Shown one piece after another: positions 24,770 to 32,506 of a stretch of DNA of 38,241 nucleotides. Source of the DNA: an uncultured Prevotellaceae bacterium (GTDB lineage: Bacteria; Bacteroidota; Bacteroidia; Bacteroidales; Muribaculaceae). Position numbers and translations under genes: made by a program. A model generated the notes under the pieces. The model was not told the DNA's origin. It searched no databases and was given only the letters and a program-made list of their open reading frames with translations. The stretch is from contig ONIY01000015.1 of NCBI GenBank assembly GCA_900318065.1, positions 1 through 38,241 of the forward strand, given 5' to 3'. Each line of letters opens with the position of its first letter. The first letter of the stretch is position 1.

Positions 24770-26641
24770 ATGAATAAGAGATTAAAATACATGGCTCTGG
24801 CAGCCGCGGTAATGGTTACAGCGGGAGCTGGTGCGCAAAGTGTGGGTCAAAACAAGAATGATCTTAACAAGGAGATTACACTTGAGAGGGAGTTTGACCC
24901 GGTAAAGAAGAAGGTTGTGAAGAAAACCGTGCTTCCCAAGGAGATCAAGAAGAGCGACAAGGAGGCAGTGGCACCACAGTTCAGCGACTGGACAGTGCCT
25001 GCCATCGTGCCCGTCGACATCCCCACCATGTTGCCCTATGGATACCGCACACTGCACAACTTCTCCAACCAGAGAGGATATCTCAATGTGGGCGCCGGCA
25101 TCTATCTCAACACCGTGGTGAGTGCCGGATATCGAGCCATCGACAAGGAAGAGGAGCAACTGGGAGTGTGGCTGCAGCACAACAGCACATGGCTGGGCAA
25201 GAACACCACCAAGCTCATTGAGCAACCGTCGCAGCGGCAGAAGCAGCGCTTCAACGACAACCTGCTGGGTGCTGCTTGGTCCAAGAACCTGGGACGTGGC
25301 GTGCTGGGAGTTGACGGCAAGCTCCACTTCGACAGCTATAACTTCTATGGCGGCTTTGGCGACTTCCTCAAGGACCACAAGACGGCCTTCTTCGAGGCAC
25401 GTGTCAACGGCAAGTGGCAGAGCGAGTATAATCTCAACGATGACGACGCTATAGAATATGAGGCCAATGCCACCCTCGACTACTCGGGCTATGACAAGTC
25501 GCACATCGAGGGTATCGACGGTGCCAAGGAGTTCTGGGCAAGCGCCTCGATTGAAGGTGAGTACAATCTGGAAAAGATAGGCAACGTGGGGTTGCTCTTT
25601 GGTGGCGACATCGCCAATCTGCGCCGTCACAACCAGTTCACCAACGCCACTACCGACAAGACCTATGGCATCCTCACCCTGGCACCTTACTATAAGTACT
25701 CCAACGATATCTTCAACGCCAAGGCTGGCATTAAGGCACAGTTCTCGTTCAATGATGGAACTGCCGTGCGCCTCTCGCCCGATGTTGACCTCAACTTCAA
25801 GATTGTGAAGGGCGTGAGCCTCTTTGCTAATGCCTCGGGTGGAAAGTTTATCAACCATCTGGGTGATATGCACGATGCCAACCGCTACAACGACCCGCTG
25901 GCAATGTATGCCAACACTTACATCCCCTTCGACGGCAAGGTGGGATTTAATGTGGGACCGTTTGTGGGTTTCACGGCAAGAGCCTTTGTGGGCTATGGAT
26001 TTATTACCAACTGCCTCGACGCTGTGATTCCTGCTGCCCATAGCGGCATCTACAAGGACATGTATCTTGAGGAGGATCCCACCCCCGATGGCCCCTCGCC
26101 TTATTACGACGAGAACCAGTATGCCGCCATCATCTATATGATGACAAAATGTAAAGGTGCCTACATGGGCTTTGACCTGGGCTACAAGTACCGCACGCTT
26201 GCCGAGGCTAAGATGTCGCTGGTTCATTCGTTTGCCAGCGATGATGATTATCGCGAGGGCGTTCGCTACACAGGTTACCCACTGGGCGATGACGGGCCCA
26301 CCACCATCTTCAACCTCGACGTCACTGCATGGCCCATCAAGCCATTGATGGTGAGCGCCGGTATTTCTTGCCGCCTCAACCGCTCGGCGTTCACCCGTCA
26401 CTGGGTTAGCCCCTTAATTGACGATGACGGCACCGTGCTCGATCCAGGCAACTACTATGTGATTGGCAGCCTCGACCTGAAGGATGCGGTAGACCTGCAC
26501 GTGATGGCACGCTACAGCTTCAGTCATGTGTTCTCGGTATGGGCACAGGCCAATAACCTGCTGTGCAAGCAGTGGGACGTGATGCCAGGCATGGGAGCGC
26601 AGAAGCTGGGGCTCATGGGCGGCATCTCGCTCAACTTCTAA
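24770..26641 (+). CDS. Outer-membrane beta-barrel protein
   Basis: This 623-residue protein has a signal peptide (about 1-23, ending GAGAQ), then a charged helical segment with many Lys/Glu (DLNKEITLEREFDPVKKKVV). The rest (about 85-623) has alternating aromatic strands such as GYLNVGAGIYLNTVVSAGYR and GVWLQHNSTWLG, as in a beta barrel. It ends LGLMGGISLNF, a terminal Phe typical of outer-membrane barrels recognised by the Bam machine. I see no TonB box or plug domain, so it is not a typical TonB-dependent receptor. Its gene follows the large TPR gene by 68 bp, which includes a tract of TATATATAATATATATA. Function unknown. Confidence 0.8.
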   Translation: MNKRLKYMALAAAVMVTAGAGAQSVGQNKNDLNKEITLEREFDPVKKKVVKKTVLPKEIKKSDKEAVAPQFSDWTVPAIVPVDIPTMLPYGYRTLHNFSNQRGYLNVGAGIYLNTVVSAGYRAIDKEEEQLGVWLQHNSTWLGKNTTKLIEQPSQRQKQRFNDNLLGAAWSKNLGRGVLGVDGKLHFDSYNFYGGFGDFLKDHKTAFFEARVNGKWQSEYNLNDDDAIEYEANATLDYSGYDKSHIEGIDGAKEFWASASIEGEYNLEKIGNVGLLFGGDIANLRRHNQFTNATTDKTYGILTLAPYYKYSNDIFNAKAGIKAQFSFNDGTAVRLSPDVDLNFKIVKGVSLFANASGGKFINHLGDMHDANRYNDPLAMYANTYIPFDGKVGFNVGPFVGFTARAFVGYGFITNCLDAVIPAAHSGIYKDMYLEEDPTPDGPSPYYDENQYAAIIYMMTKCKGAYMGFDLGYKYRTLAEAKMSLVHSFASDDDYREGVRYTGYPLGDDGPTTIFNLDVTAWPIKPLMVSAGISCRLNRSAFTRHWVSPLIDDDGTVLDPGNYYVIGSLDLKDAVDLHVMARYSFSHVFSVWAQANNLLCKQWDVMPGMGAQKLGLMGGISLNF

Positions 26642-26659
26642 TGTTTCAAGAAACACGAT

Positions 26660-26689
26660 AATGGCTGTGGAGTCACTTCCTCAGCCATT
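26660..26689 (+). terminator. Terminator after the barrel gene
   Basis: AATGGCTG (26660-26667) pairs with CAGCCATT (26682-26689), with a further 3 bp inside after one mismatch. GTTGTATTGATATTTTTT follows, with the last T-run at 26702-26707. It lies 19 bp after the stop. Confidence 0.6.
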
Positions 26690-26710
26690 GTTGTATTGAT
26701 ATTTTTTGCC

Positions 26711-27202
26711 ATGAGAATAATTCGACATGCGATAGCCAGCGATATGGAGCGCATCATGGAGGTGCTCGCCGCTGCCAAGCAGGTGATGCGCCAGGCCGGC
26801 AATGCCAACCAGTGGATTGACGGCTACCCTGGCGAGCAAGCCATCCTCAGCGACATGGAGCAGGGTGGAGCAATGGTAGTGGAAGATGATGGCGAGGTGG
26901 TAGCCTACTTTGCCTTCCTGCCCTCTCCCGAGCCCACCTATGCCGCCATCTACGAGGGTGCATGGCTCGACGACACCATGCCCTATCATGTGGTGCACCG
27001 CATGGGTGGCGTGCCCACGGCAAAGGGCATCTTTGCTAGCGCCATGGACTATTGCTTCAAGGTAGACCCAAACATCCGCATCGACACCCACCGCGACAAC
27101 ACAATCATGCAGCACCTCGTCGAAAAACACGGCTTCACCCGATGCGGCATCATCTACCTCGCCAACGGCCACGAGCGCCTGGCCTACCAGAAATGCCTTT
27201 AG
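26711..27202 (+). CDS. GNAT-family acetyltransferase
   Basis: From the ATG at 26711 this is a 163-residue protein with a GNAT layout: MRIIRHAIASDMERIMEVL at the start, a beta-rich core (AMVVEDDGEVVAYFAF) and a final segment (IRIDTHRDNTIMQHLVEKHG, GFTRCGIIYL) with the THxDN-xxM-xHLxEKxGF pattern, which is typical of N-acetyltransferases that use acetyl-CoA. The substrate is not evident. A longer frame (TTG at 26696) adds only MIFFA, so the ATG is preferred. It ends 6 bp from the 3' end of the convergent ATPase gene. It is a cytoplasmic enzyme by absence of signal or TM segments. Confidence 0.85.
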   Translation: MRIIRHAIASDMERIMEVLAAAKQVMRQAGNANQWIDGYPGEQAILSDMEQGGAMVVEDDGEVVAYFAFLPSPEPTYAAIYEGAWLDDTMPYHVVHRMGGVPTAKGIFASAMDYCFKVDPNIRIDTHRDNTIMQHLVEKHGFTRCGIIYLANGHERLAYQKCL

Positions 27203-27208
27203 GTGATG

Positions 27209-28645
27209 TTAGAACAATTCGTCTAGTGTTATTTGGGCAAGAAACCTTTCACTGTAGGCATTGCGAATGGGTGGGTAGGTGGTGATGAGGGTAGGGATTA
27301 TACCTCCTTTAGCCCCTGTGCTATGCTTGAAATCTTCATATCGTCTTTGGCATTTGTCAAATTCATCCTTATCAAGACGATAGGGAGCTGCACTGTATTT
27401 GATCTCGCAGATGTTTGTCATTTTGTCGGCGCGTTCTATAACAAGGTCGATTTGTGATTTTTGTTTTCTGTCATCACCTTGATAGCGCCAGGAATAATAT
27501 TCTGTCTTGATTGTATCGATGTGCAAAGCTCTCTTGATTTCAGCAATATGCTTGTGGCATAGTCGTTCAAAGGACAATCCAAGCCAGGAACTGAGTTGTG
27601 GGGTGTTTTGACTCTTTGACCAAAACTGCTCTTCGCTGGTGCCATCTTTGACAAATGTCAGGTAGAAGATGCTATATAAATCGGTGAGTTGATAGAGTCC
27701 TCCACGAGTTGAAATTTTCTTGTTTTTCATGCGGTAGAACCTAATTATGTCGCAGTCAATGAGGTTCTGCAGCATTTGCGACAATCGTCCATTAGCATTT
27801 TTCCCAATGGCTTTGGCAATATCGTCACGTGATTTGCCTTGGCGAGTCTTGAAGAGGAATTCCACGATTGAGATATAAGGGTCGGGGATAGCAAATAATG
27901 TCTTATATAATCGGCCAAATTCTCTACGCATCTCTCCGCTGTTGCTGAAGAACAGTCGGTCAATATTCTGAGCCAAGCTTTCTTGCTTGTTGAGCAGGCT
28001 CAGATAATAAGGTATACCTCCCATAATCATATAGACTTGAGCCACCATCAGACGATCCCAATCAAATCCGTTGGCTTTAAGGTAACTCTCGGTTTCTCTC
28101 AGTGTGAATTCTTTTAAGTGTATTTCATGTGTGATGCGGTCGTGAAGTCCACCATGGCTATTAATTATATTTTTCATCATCCATGACGTGGCCGAACCGC
28201 ACACCACAAGCATTAGGTTAGGTTGTAGCGAAGCCCAACTATTCCAGAAGTGTCCCAGCGCATTGATAAAGTCGGAGAGATGAGTGTCGAAGCATGGTAG
28301 TTCATCAATGAATATCACACTGCGCTTTCCGTCAACCATTTTTTTCAACAGTAGATGTCGTAGTTCTCTGAAGGCAGCATACCAGTCGCTGGGTGCTTGA
28401 CTCAATGGCGAGCCATAGATGTCCATAGCGTCGATGAAAGAATTAATTTGCTCTCTCTTGTCACCGCCAATGATGCCTGTCATTGAAAAAACCAATTGAT
28501 TGCTGAACACATTGTTAATCAAGAAAGTTTTCCCTACGCGCCGGCGGCCATAGACAGCAATAAATTCGGCTTGATTTGAACTGGCATAACTGTTGAGAAG
28601 TGTGATTTCTTTTTCACGGCCTATGATGTTATCAACTGAGGACAT
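27209..28645 (-). CDS. AAA-type ATPase with C-terminal DUF234/nuclease-like domain
   Basis: This 478-residue protein belongs to the ATPase family first described from archaea (ATPase_2/DUF234 layout). The N-terminal P-loop domain has Walker A GRRRVGKT (33-40) and Walker B VIFIDE (110-115), followed by a sensor-like VVCGSATSWM (about 150). Helical winged-helix-like segments lie at about 255-330 (FLFKTRQGKSRDDIAKAIG). The C-terminal DUF234 part has QIDLVIER and NICEIKYSA, the D...ExK spacing of PD-(D/E)xK nucleases. Function is unclear for the family. The gene is AT-rich compared with its neighbours and occurs alone, with a palindromic 51-bp tandem repeat upstream; this suggests lateral acquisition. 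Confidence 0.85.
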   Translation of the reverse strand: MSSVDNIIGREKEITLLNSYASSNQAEFIAVYGRRRVGKTFLINNVFSNQLVFSMTGIIGGDKREQINSFIDAMDIYGSPLSQAPSDWYAAFRELRHLLLKKMVDGKRSVIFIDELPCFDTHLSDFINALGHFWNSWASLQPNLMLVVCGSATSWMMKNIINSHGGLHDRITHEIHLKEFTLRETESYLKANGFDWDRLMVAQVYMIMGGIPYYLSLLNKQESLAQNIDRLFFSNSGEMRREFGRLYKTLFAIPDPYISIVEFLFKTRQGKSRDDIAKAIGKNANGRLSQMLQNLIDCDIIRFYRMKNKKISTRGGLYQLTDLYSIFYLTFVKDGTSEEQFWSKSQNTPQLSSWLGLSFERLCHKHIAEIKRALHIDTIKTEYYSWRYQGDDRKQKSQIDLVIERADKMTNICEIKYSAAPYRLDKDEFDKCQRRYEDFKHSTGAKGGIIPTLITTYPPIRNAYSERFLAQITLDELF

Positions 28646-28681
28646 ATCTTTATTGTTTTGAGATTATTTGACTTCGGGATG

Positions 28682-28689
28682 CAAATATA
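28682..28689 (-). promoter_or_regulatory. -7 box of the ATPase gene promoter
   Basis: On the minus strand TATATTTG matches TAnnTTTG, 36 bp before the ATG at 28645. The expected -33 position falls on the left end of the tandem repeat (around 28709-28713), where no TTTG is present. Confidence 0.5.
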
Positions 28690-28705
28690 ATATTTATTTT
28701 TGATA

Positions 28706-28825
28706 ATAAAGTGCTAAATCGGCGTTTTTTTCTTCGCTATAGCACTTCATTACGAGATAAAGTGCTAAATCGGCGATTTTTTTCTCGCTATAGCACTTTA
28801 TTGCGAGATAAAGTGCTATAGCGGC
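28706..28825. repeat. 51-bp tandem repeat with inverted arms, 2.4 copies
   Basis: Units begin ATAAAGTGCT at 28706, 28757 and 28808. The first two are 51 bp each, the third is partial (about 18 bp and joins GCGGC). Each full unit contains AAAGTGCTA at its left and TAGCACTTT or TAGCACTTC at its right, so each can form a hairpin with a T-run in the loop. The repeat begins where the -33 region of the ATPase promoter is expected, so an operator role is possible. Confidence 0.8.
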
Positions 28826-28841
28826 TGTTGGGTGTCTGCTG

Positions 28842-28937
28842 CCAGTCCTAACGGACCAATGGTGCAAGTCGAATGCAGAATATCAAGCTTGCTTGATTTA
28901 TGCTGAGACGCAGCCCATTGATGCTGAAAGACTTTTA
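28842..28937. repeat. 96-bp inverted repeat, left copy
   Basis: These 96 bases are the exact reverse complement of 31714-31809. The copy has an internal hairpin ATCAAGC-TT-GCTTGAT and outer CCAATGG/CCCATTG arms, so it may fold as RNA or cruciform DNA. Weaker similarity extends past one edge (ATTGGTG on both copies). Confidence 0.9.
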
Positions 28938-28987
28938 TCGGACACCAATGAAGAGCTGCCTATAATCGCCTAATGACCTGTTCATGT

Positions 28988-31594
28988 TTATGTTCCCAGC
29001 AGGATGTTGTATACCGCAGTGACATCGCCGGCGGTGATGTTGCCGTCGCCGTCCACGTCGGCATTCACCAGGCTGGTGGTGTCGTTGTTGAGCAGGTAGT
29101 CGTAGAGTGCGGTGACATCGGCAGCAGTGACGCTTCCGTCGCCGTTCACGTCGCCAGGGATTGACACTGGGGCAGTACCACTGTTGTAGACGAATGAGAT
29201 GACGTCGCCATAGGGGGTGTTGGCAGCACCATTCTCGGTGTTGTAGCTGGCGCGGGCACGGGCATAGTAGGTGTTGCCGTCTTCCATGAGCTTGTTGTTC
29301 ACCTTGATTTGCCCAGCCGGCAGGGTGGTGTGGTAGGCGAAGTCGCGCACGGTTTCCACAAATCGGGTGCGGCCCCATGTGGTGGCGCTGGTGGATATCT
29401 CGATGGTGTAGCTCACGGCAGCCTCCTGGCGGTCGACGGTGACATACTGGTCGCTGTAGAGCGTGCCGCCTGCTGTTGGGATGGCAAAGGTGGGAGGCGT
29501 GGCATCGAGATAGGCAGTTTTGAACGTCACTGTTCCCGTCTCGCGGTAGTTGCCATTGTCAATCATGTGCACTCGCATGTAATAGTAGTTGCCTGGCACG
29601 AGGGTATACTTGGGAATGGCGAGCTCGCCAGTGGTGGAAGTGCCGGTGAAGACGATGTTGTTGAAAGTGTCGTCGGTGGCAATCTCAAGGGTGGCCTCGG
29701 CGCTGGAGCCGCCAGTGAGCCACTGCGCGGTGAACGATGGGTGAATGTTGTCCTGCCCATTCTCGGGATAGATGATGGTGAACACCTGTGGCGAGCACCA
29801 GCGTGTCTCGCTCACGCCGTCGCTGTAGCCCTCGGCACAGGCTCGCACGCGCCAGTAGTAGTTGCGAGGAAGGAATTCACCAAAGGCGCTCGACGAGATG
29901 CTGGTGGCGGTGGTGGTCATGCGCTTCACGTCGCTGAAGTCCTCGCTGGTGGCGAGCTCCACCATGTAGCCCTGCGCGCTGGGCACTGGCTCCCAACTCA
30001 TGGTGAATGGGTCGGGCACGAGGGCACCGTTGTCGGGCGAGAGGAGCACGGGTGCGGTGAGCTGCTGGTCGGCGGGAGGGATAAGAAATGCCGGATGGAA
30101 CTCGTTGTCGGTGCGGTCGACGGGGCACACGGCATAGTAGTAGCCAAAACGTGCCTCGTCGGGGATGGTGTAGTTGGTTGTGTAGCTCACGTCGAGCAGC
30201 ATCTCGGCCTCCTTGGCAAACTGCGATGGTTCAACACTGTTGGGCACAGCATAAATAGAGTATTTGTAGTTGTCAAATCCATTCCACGAGAGCACATGGT
30301 TGGCGCTGGTGAGATTAGTCACCACGCCAGGGTCATTGCCTGGTTTCCAGGGCATTGCCGGTGGCAGAGCAGGACGAGTGAACACCTTGCGCTTGAGATA
30401 GGTGGCAAGTTCCTCGTGGTTGCCGGTGCGGTACAGGTACTTGCAGCTGTAGAATATGGCACCAGGAGCGTCGTCGAAGCTGTAGTCGCGGTTGAGTTGA
30501 ACCTCGTTGGCATATTCCTCGTGTTGTAACTCGGTGCTTTGACTTGTCATTCCCGAGATAGAGTTGGAGACAAAGAGTTGTCGGTCGAAATAGTCGCACA
30601 CCTGGTTCCACCAGGGCACAATCTTGCTGTAGTCGGCAGTAGCGCCAATCTTCCAATATACTTGTGGCGAGATATAGTCGATAGTCTTCTCATTGAGCCA
30701 TGCCAGCGGGTCGCTGAAGATGCCGTTGTACTGCCAGTCGCTGCCGGCTGGGCAGTGGGGCAGTCCATAGCTGGGAGCCGAGGTGCCTGCCACGCCTGCT
30801 GGCGAGATGCCAAAGCGAATGTCGGGCCTGGTGGCCTGGATCATGTTGTACACCTCTCGCACCATGCGATTCACGTTGGCGCGACGCCAGTCGCCCAGGG
30901 TCATGTCAACGTTGGCGTCGAGCCATTCCTGGTAGTCGCCGGCACTGCTGTCGCTTGAGATGCCGTCGGGGTAGAAGTAGTCGTCGTAGAGGATACCGTC
31001 GACATCATATTTCGTGATGATTTCCTGGCACACGTTCACAATGCGCTGCACCGTCTCGTCGCGCGCCGGGTCAAGAACCACATAGTTGCCGGCGCTCAGC
31101 AGCAGTCCCGACTGGCGCAGGGCCATGTCCATGGGGTTGCCGGCAGCGTCCCACTGGTCGATGCCGTTGCTGCTGTAGCGGTAGGGGTTGATCCAGGCGT
31201 GGCACTCCATGCCTCGCTGGTGACATGCCTCGACGGCATAGGCGAGCGGGTCCCAGGTGGGCACCTGGCCGCGAGTGCCGGTGAGGTAGCTCGACCAGGG
31301 CTCGTAACTCGACTCATACATAGCGTCGCACATCGAGCGCACCTGGAAGTTGATGGCGTTGAAATTGTTGTTCTTGAGCGAGTCGAGCATGCGGTCGAGT
31401 TGCGCCTTCTGCTTCGCCTCGGCATTAGTGCCATAGGCCTGTGTCTCGGGCCAGTCGAGGCACCACACCGTTGCCACCCATGCCGAGCGGAACTCCCGTT
31501 TGGGCACAGTGTAGTTGTGTGACGCGGCTCGTGCTGCCAGTCCCAGTGTCAACAAAATGGCAATTAGAACAAGATAGTGTGTTAATCGTGTCAT
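28988..31594 (-). CDS. Secreted GHL10-family glycosidase-like protein with C-terminal dockerin
   Basis: This 868-residue protein has a signal peptide (about 1-23, ending ARAAS). The GHL10 (DUF187) domain covers about 30-400, with REFRSAWVATVWCLDWP at its start, AINFQVRSMCDAMYES, the YDVDGILYDDYFYPDG segment (about 195-210) and IRFGISPAGV. E. coli DigH of this family cuts peptide-free peptidoglycan glycan strands; the substrate here may differ. Fibronectin-III-like modules follow (about 430-800), then a dockerin type I pair (about 810-865, DVNGDGSVTAADVTALYDYL and DVDGDGNITAGD). The gene is alone, and both sides carry the same 96-bp repeat in inverted orientation. A -7 box (31634-31641, TAAATTTG on the minus strand) lies 40 bp upstream. 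Confidence 0.88.
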   Translation of the reverse strand: MTRLTHYLVLIAILLTLGLAARAASHNYTVPKREFRSAWVATVWCLDWPETQAYGTNAEAKQKAQLDRMLDSLKNNNFNAINFQVRSMCDAMYESSYEPWSSYLTGTRGQVPTWDPLAYAVEACHQRGMECHAWINPYRYSSNGIDQWDAAGNPMDMALRQSGLLLSAGNYVVLDPARDETVQRIVNVCQEIITKYDVDGILYDDYFYPDGISSDSSAGDYQEWLDANVDMTLGDWRRANVNRMVREVYNMIQATRPDIRFGISPAGVAGTSAPSYGLPHCPAGSDWQYNGIFSDPLAWLNEKTIDYISPQVYWKIGATADYSKIVPWWNQVCDYFDRQLFVSNSISGMTSQSTELQHEEYANEVQLNRDYSFDDAPGAIFYSCKYLYRTGNHEELATYLKRKVFTRPALPPAMPWKPGNDPGVVTNLTSANHVLSWNGFDNYKYSIYAVPNSVEPSQFAKEAEMLLDVSYTTNYTIPDEARFGYYYAVCPVDRTDNEFHPAFLIPPADQQLTAPVLLSPDNGALVPDPFTMSWEPVPSAQGYMVELATSEDFSDVKRMTTTATSISSSAFGEFLPRNYYWRVRACAEGYSDGVSETRWCSPQVFTIIYPENGQDNIHPSFTAQWLTGGSSAEATLEIATDDTFNNIVFTGTSTTGELAIPKYTLVPGNYYYMRVHMIDNGNYRETGTVTFKTAYLDATPPTFAIPTAGGTLYSDQYVTVDRQEAAVSYTIEISTSATTWGRTRFVETVRDFAYHTTLPAGQIKVNNKLMEDGNTYYARARASYNTENGAANTPYGDVISFVYNSGTAPVSIPGDVNGDGSVTAADVTALYDYLLNNDTTSLVNADVDGDGNITAGDVTAVYNILLGT

Positions 31595-31633
31595 AGTGCT
31601 AGGTATAAAGTGATGATTAATTTCTTTTCGCTA

Positions 31634-31641
31634 CAAATTTA
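31634..31641 (-). promoter_or_regulatory. -7 box of the GHL10 gene promoter
   Basis: On the minus strand TAAATTTG is a full match to TAnnTTTG, 40 bp before the ATG at 31594. It lies inside the segment bounded by the 96-bp inverted repeats, so gene and promoter would move together if that segment inverted. Confidence 0.5.
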
Positions 31642-31713
31642 TAAACTTTTTTCAAAAAATGCCATATTATAGAGGCGGATTTTTATTTATTATTGGTATT
31701 ATTGGTGCCGCGC

Positions 31714-31809
31714 TAAAAGTCTTTCAGCATCAATGGGCTGCGTCTCAGCATAAATCAAGCAAGCTTGATATTCTGCATTCGACTTGCACCATTGGTCCGT
31801 TAGGACTGG
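31714..31809. repeat. 96-bp inverted repeat, right copy
   Basis: Exact reverse complement of 28842-28937 over 96 bases (TAAAAGTCTTTCAGC at the left to CCGTTAGGACTGG at the right). It lies between the divergent promoters of the GHL10 and Nudix genes. Confidence 0.9.
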
Positions 31810-31936
31810 TAAGGGTTTAGGCAGGGGGGAGTGCGAAACACGGAGCCCGGCTTCAATGGAAGTCTCCTATTTTGCAGCTACTAATGTTTTTTCTAATGTT
31901 TTTTCAGTTTTGTTTTTTGGAGTGAATTAGTTTCCT

Positions 31937-31944
31937 TATCTTTG
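31937..31944 (+). promoter_or_regulatory. -7 box of the Nudix gene promoter
   Basis: TATCTTTG matches TAnnTTTG and lies 22 bp before the ATG at 31966, with TTTG (31916-31919) 17 bp upstream. The spacing is slightly short but the pair is plausible, and would give a very short leader. Confidence 0.5.
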
Positions 31945-31965
31945 CAGTAGATAACTAATGAAGCA

Positions 31966-32349
31966 ATGAAGACGATAGAGGTGGTAGCGGCTGTTATAGT
32001 CGATGGTGCAGGACGCACGCTTGCCACGCAGCGAGGCTATGGCAACATGAAGGACGGATGGGAGTTCCCCGGCGGGAAGATCGAGCCAGGAGAGTCGCCC
32101 GAGCAGGCTTTGCGGCGCGAGATTGCCGAGGAACTGGCGGTGACAGTGGAGGTGGGCGACAAGCTGTGCACCGTCGACTGGGACTATCCCGACTTCCATC
32201 TCACCATGCACTGCTATCACTGCCGTGTGGTTGACGGCAAGCTGGCGTTGCTCGAGCACGAGGCGTCGCGCTGGCTCAGCCCCAGCGAGTTGTGGACCGT
32301 AGACTGGCTCCCTGCCGACCGCCAAGTGGTGGAGCATCTTACAACTTGA
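31966..32349 (+). CDS. Nudix hydrolase (MutT-like)
   Basis: This 127-residue cytoplasmic protein has the Nudix box at about residues 37-59 (GGKIEPGESPEQALRREIAE followed by ELAV). It matches Gx5Ex7REUxEExGU with one change, Ala58 in place of the last Gly. The N-terminus (IEVVAAVIVDGAGRTLATQR) and C-terminus (EASRWLSPSELWTVDWLPAD) match the MutT/8-oxo-dGTP diphosphatase group that cleans the nucleotide pool, so that activity is likely but not certain. The start at 31966 is close to a -7 box, and no Shine-Dalgarno is evident. It appears to be a single gene; the next starts 157 bp downstream. Confidence 0.88.
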   Translation: MKTIEVVAAVIVDGAGRTLATQRGYGNMKDGWEFPGGKIEPGESPEQALRREIAEELAVTVEVGDKLCTVDWDYPDFHLTMHCYHCRVVDGKLALLEHEASRWLSPSELWTVDWLPADRQVVEHLTT

Positions 32350-32506
32350 AAAAGTCGTATTTTTGTGCCATCTCAAGTTGTCAAACGATTAAGTACGATT
32401 AAAAACTATTGAATATCAATAAAATATGGTTGGCGATATTGTTGAAAATTAGTGGTTTTTACTTTTTCAATTGGACTCAATGGATAACCATAATTTTTTT
32501 ACTGCT

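Larger units (their letters stand above)
28646..28987. other. Non-coding region between the ATPase and GHL10 genes
   Basis: This 342-bp gap lies upstream of the ATPase gene and downstream of the GHL10-dockerin gene. It holds the -7 box of the ATPase gene (28682-28689), the 51-bp tandem repeat (28706-28825), one copy of the 96-bp repeat (28842-28937), and 50 bp ahead of the GHL10 stop codon with no clear terminator hairpin. No gene is evident. Confidence 0.7.
31595..31965. other. Non-coding region between GHL10 and Nudix genes
   Basis: This 371-bp divergent gap holds the GHL10 -7 box (31634-31641, minus), the right copy of the 96-bp repeat (31714-31809), a 50-bp G-rich stretch, a 12-bp tandem pair CTAATGTTTTTT (31881-31904), and a plus-strand -7 box TATCTTTG (31937-31944). 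I see no gene. Confidence 0.7.

Noticed and set aside
26696-26710. TTG start of the GNAT gene
   Set aside because: The extension is five hydrophobic residues that fall in the terminator T-run; the ATG at 26711 fits the family start.
28706-28825. CRISPR array
   Set aside because: Units are head-to-tail with no spacers of variable sequence, and no cas gene is present.
28842-31809. Insertion sequence with terminal inverted repeats
   Set aside because: The enclosed gene is a GHL10 glycosidase, not a transposase, and I found no target-site duplication.
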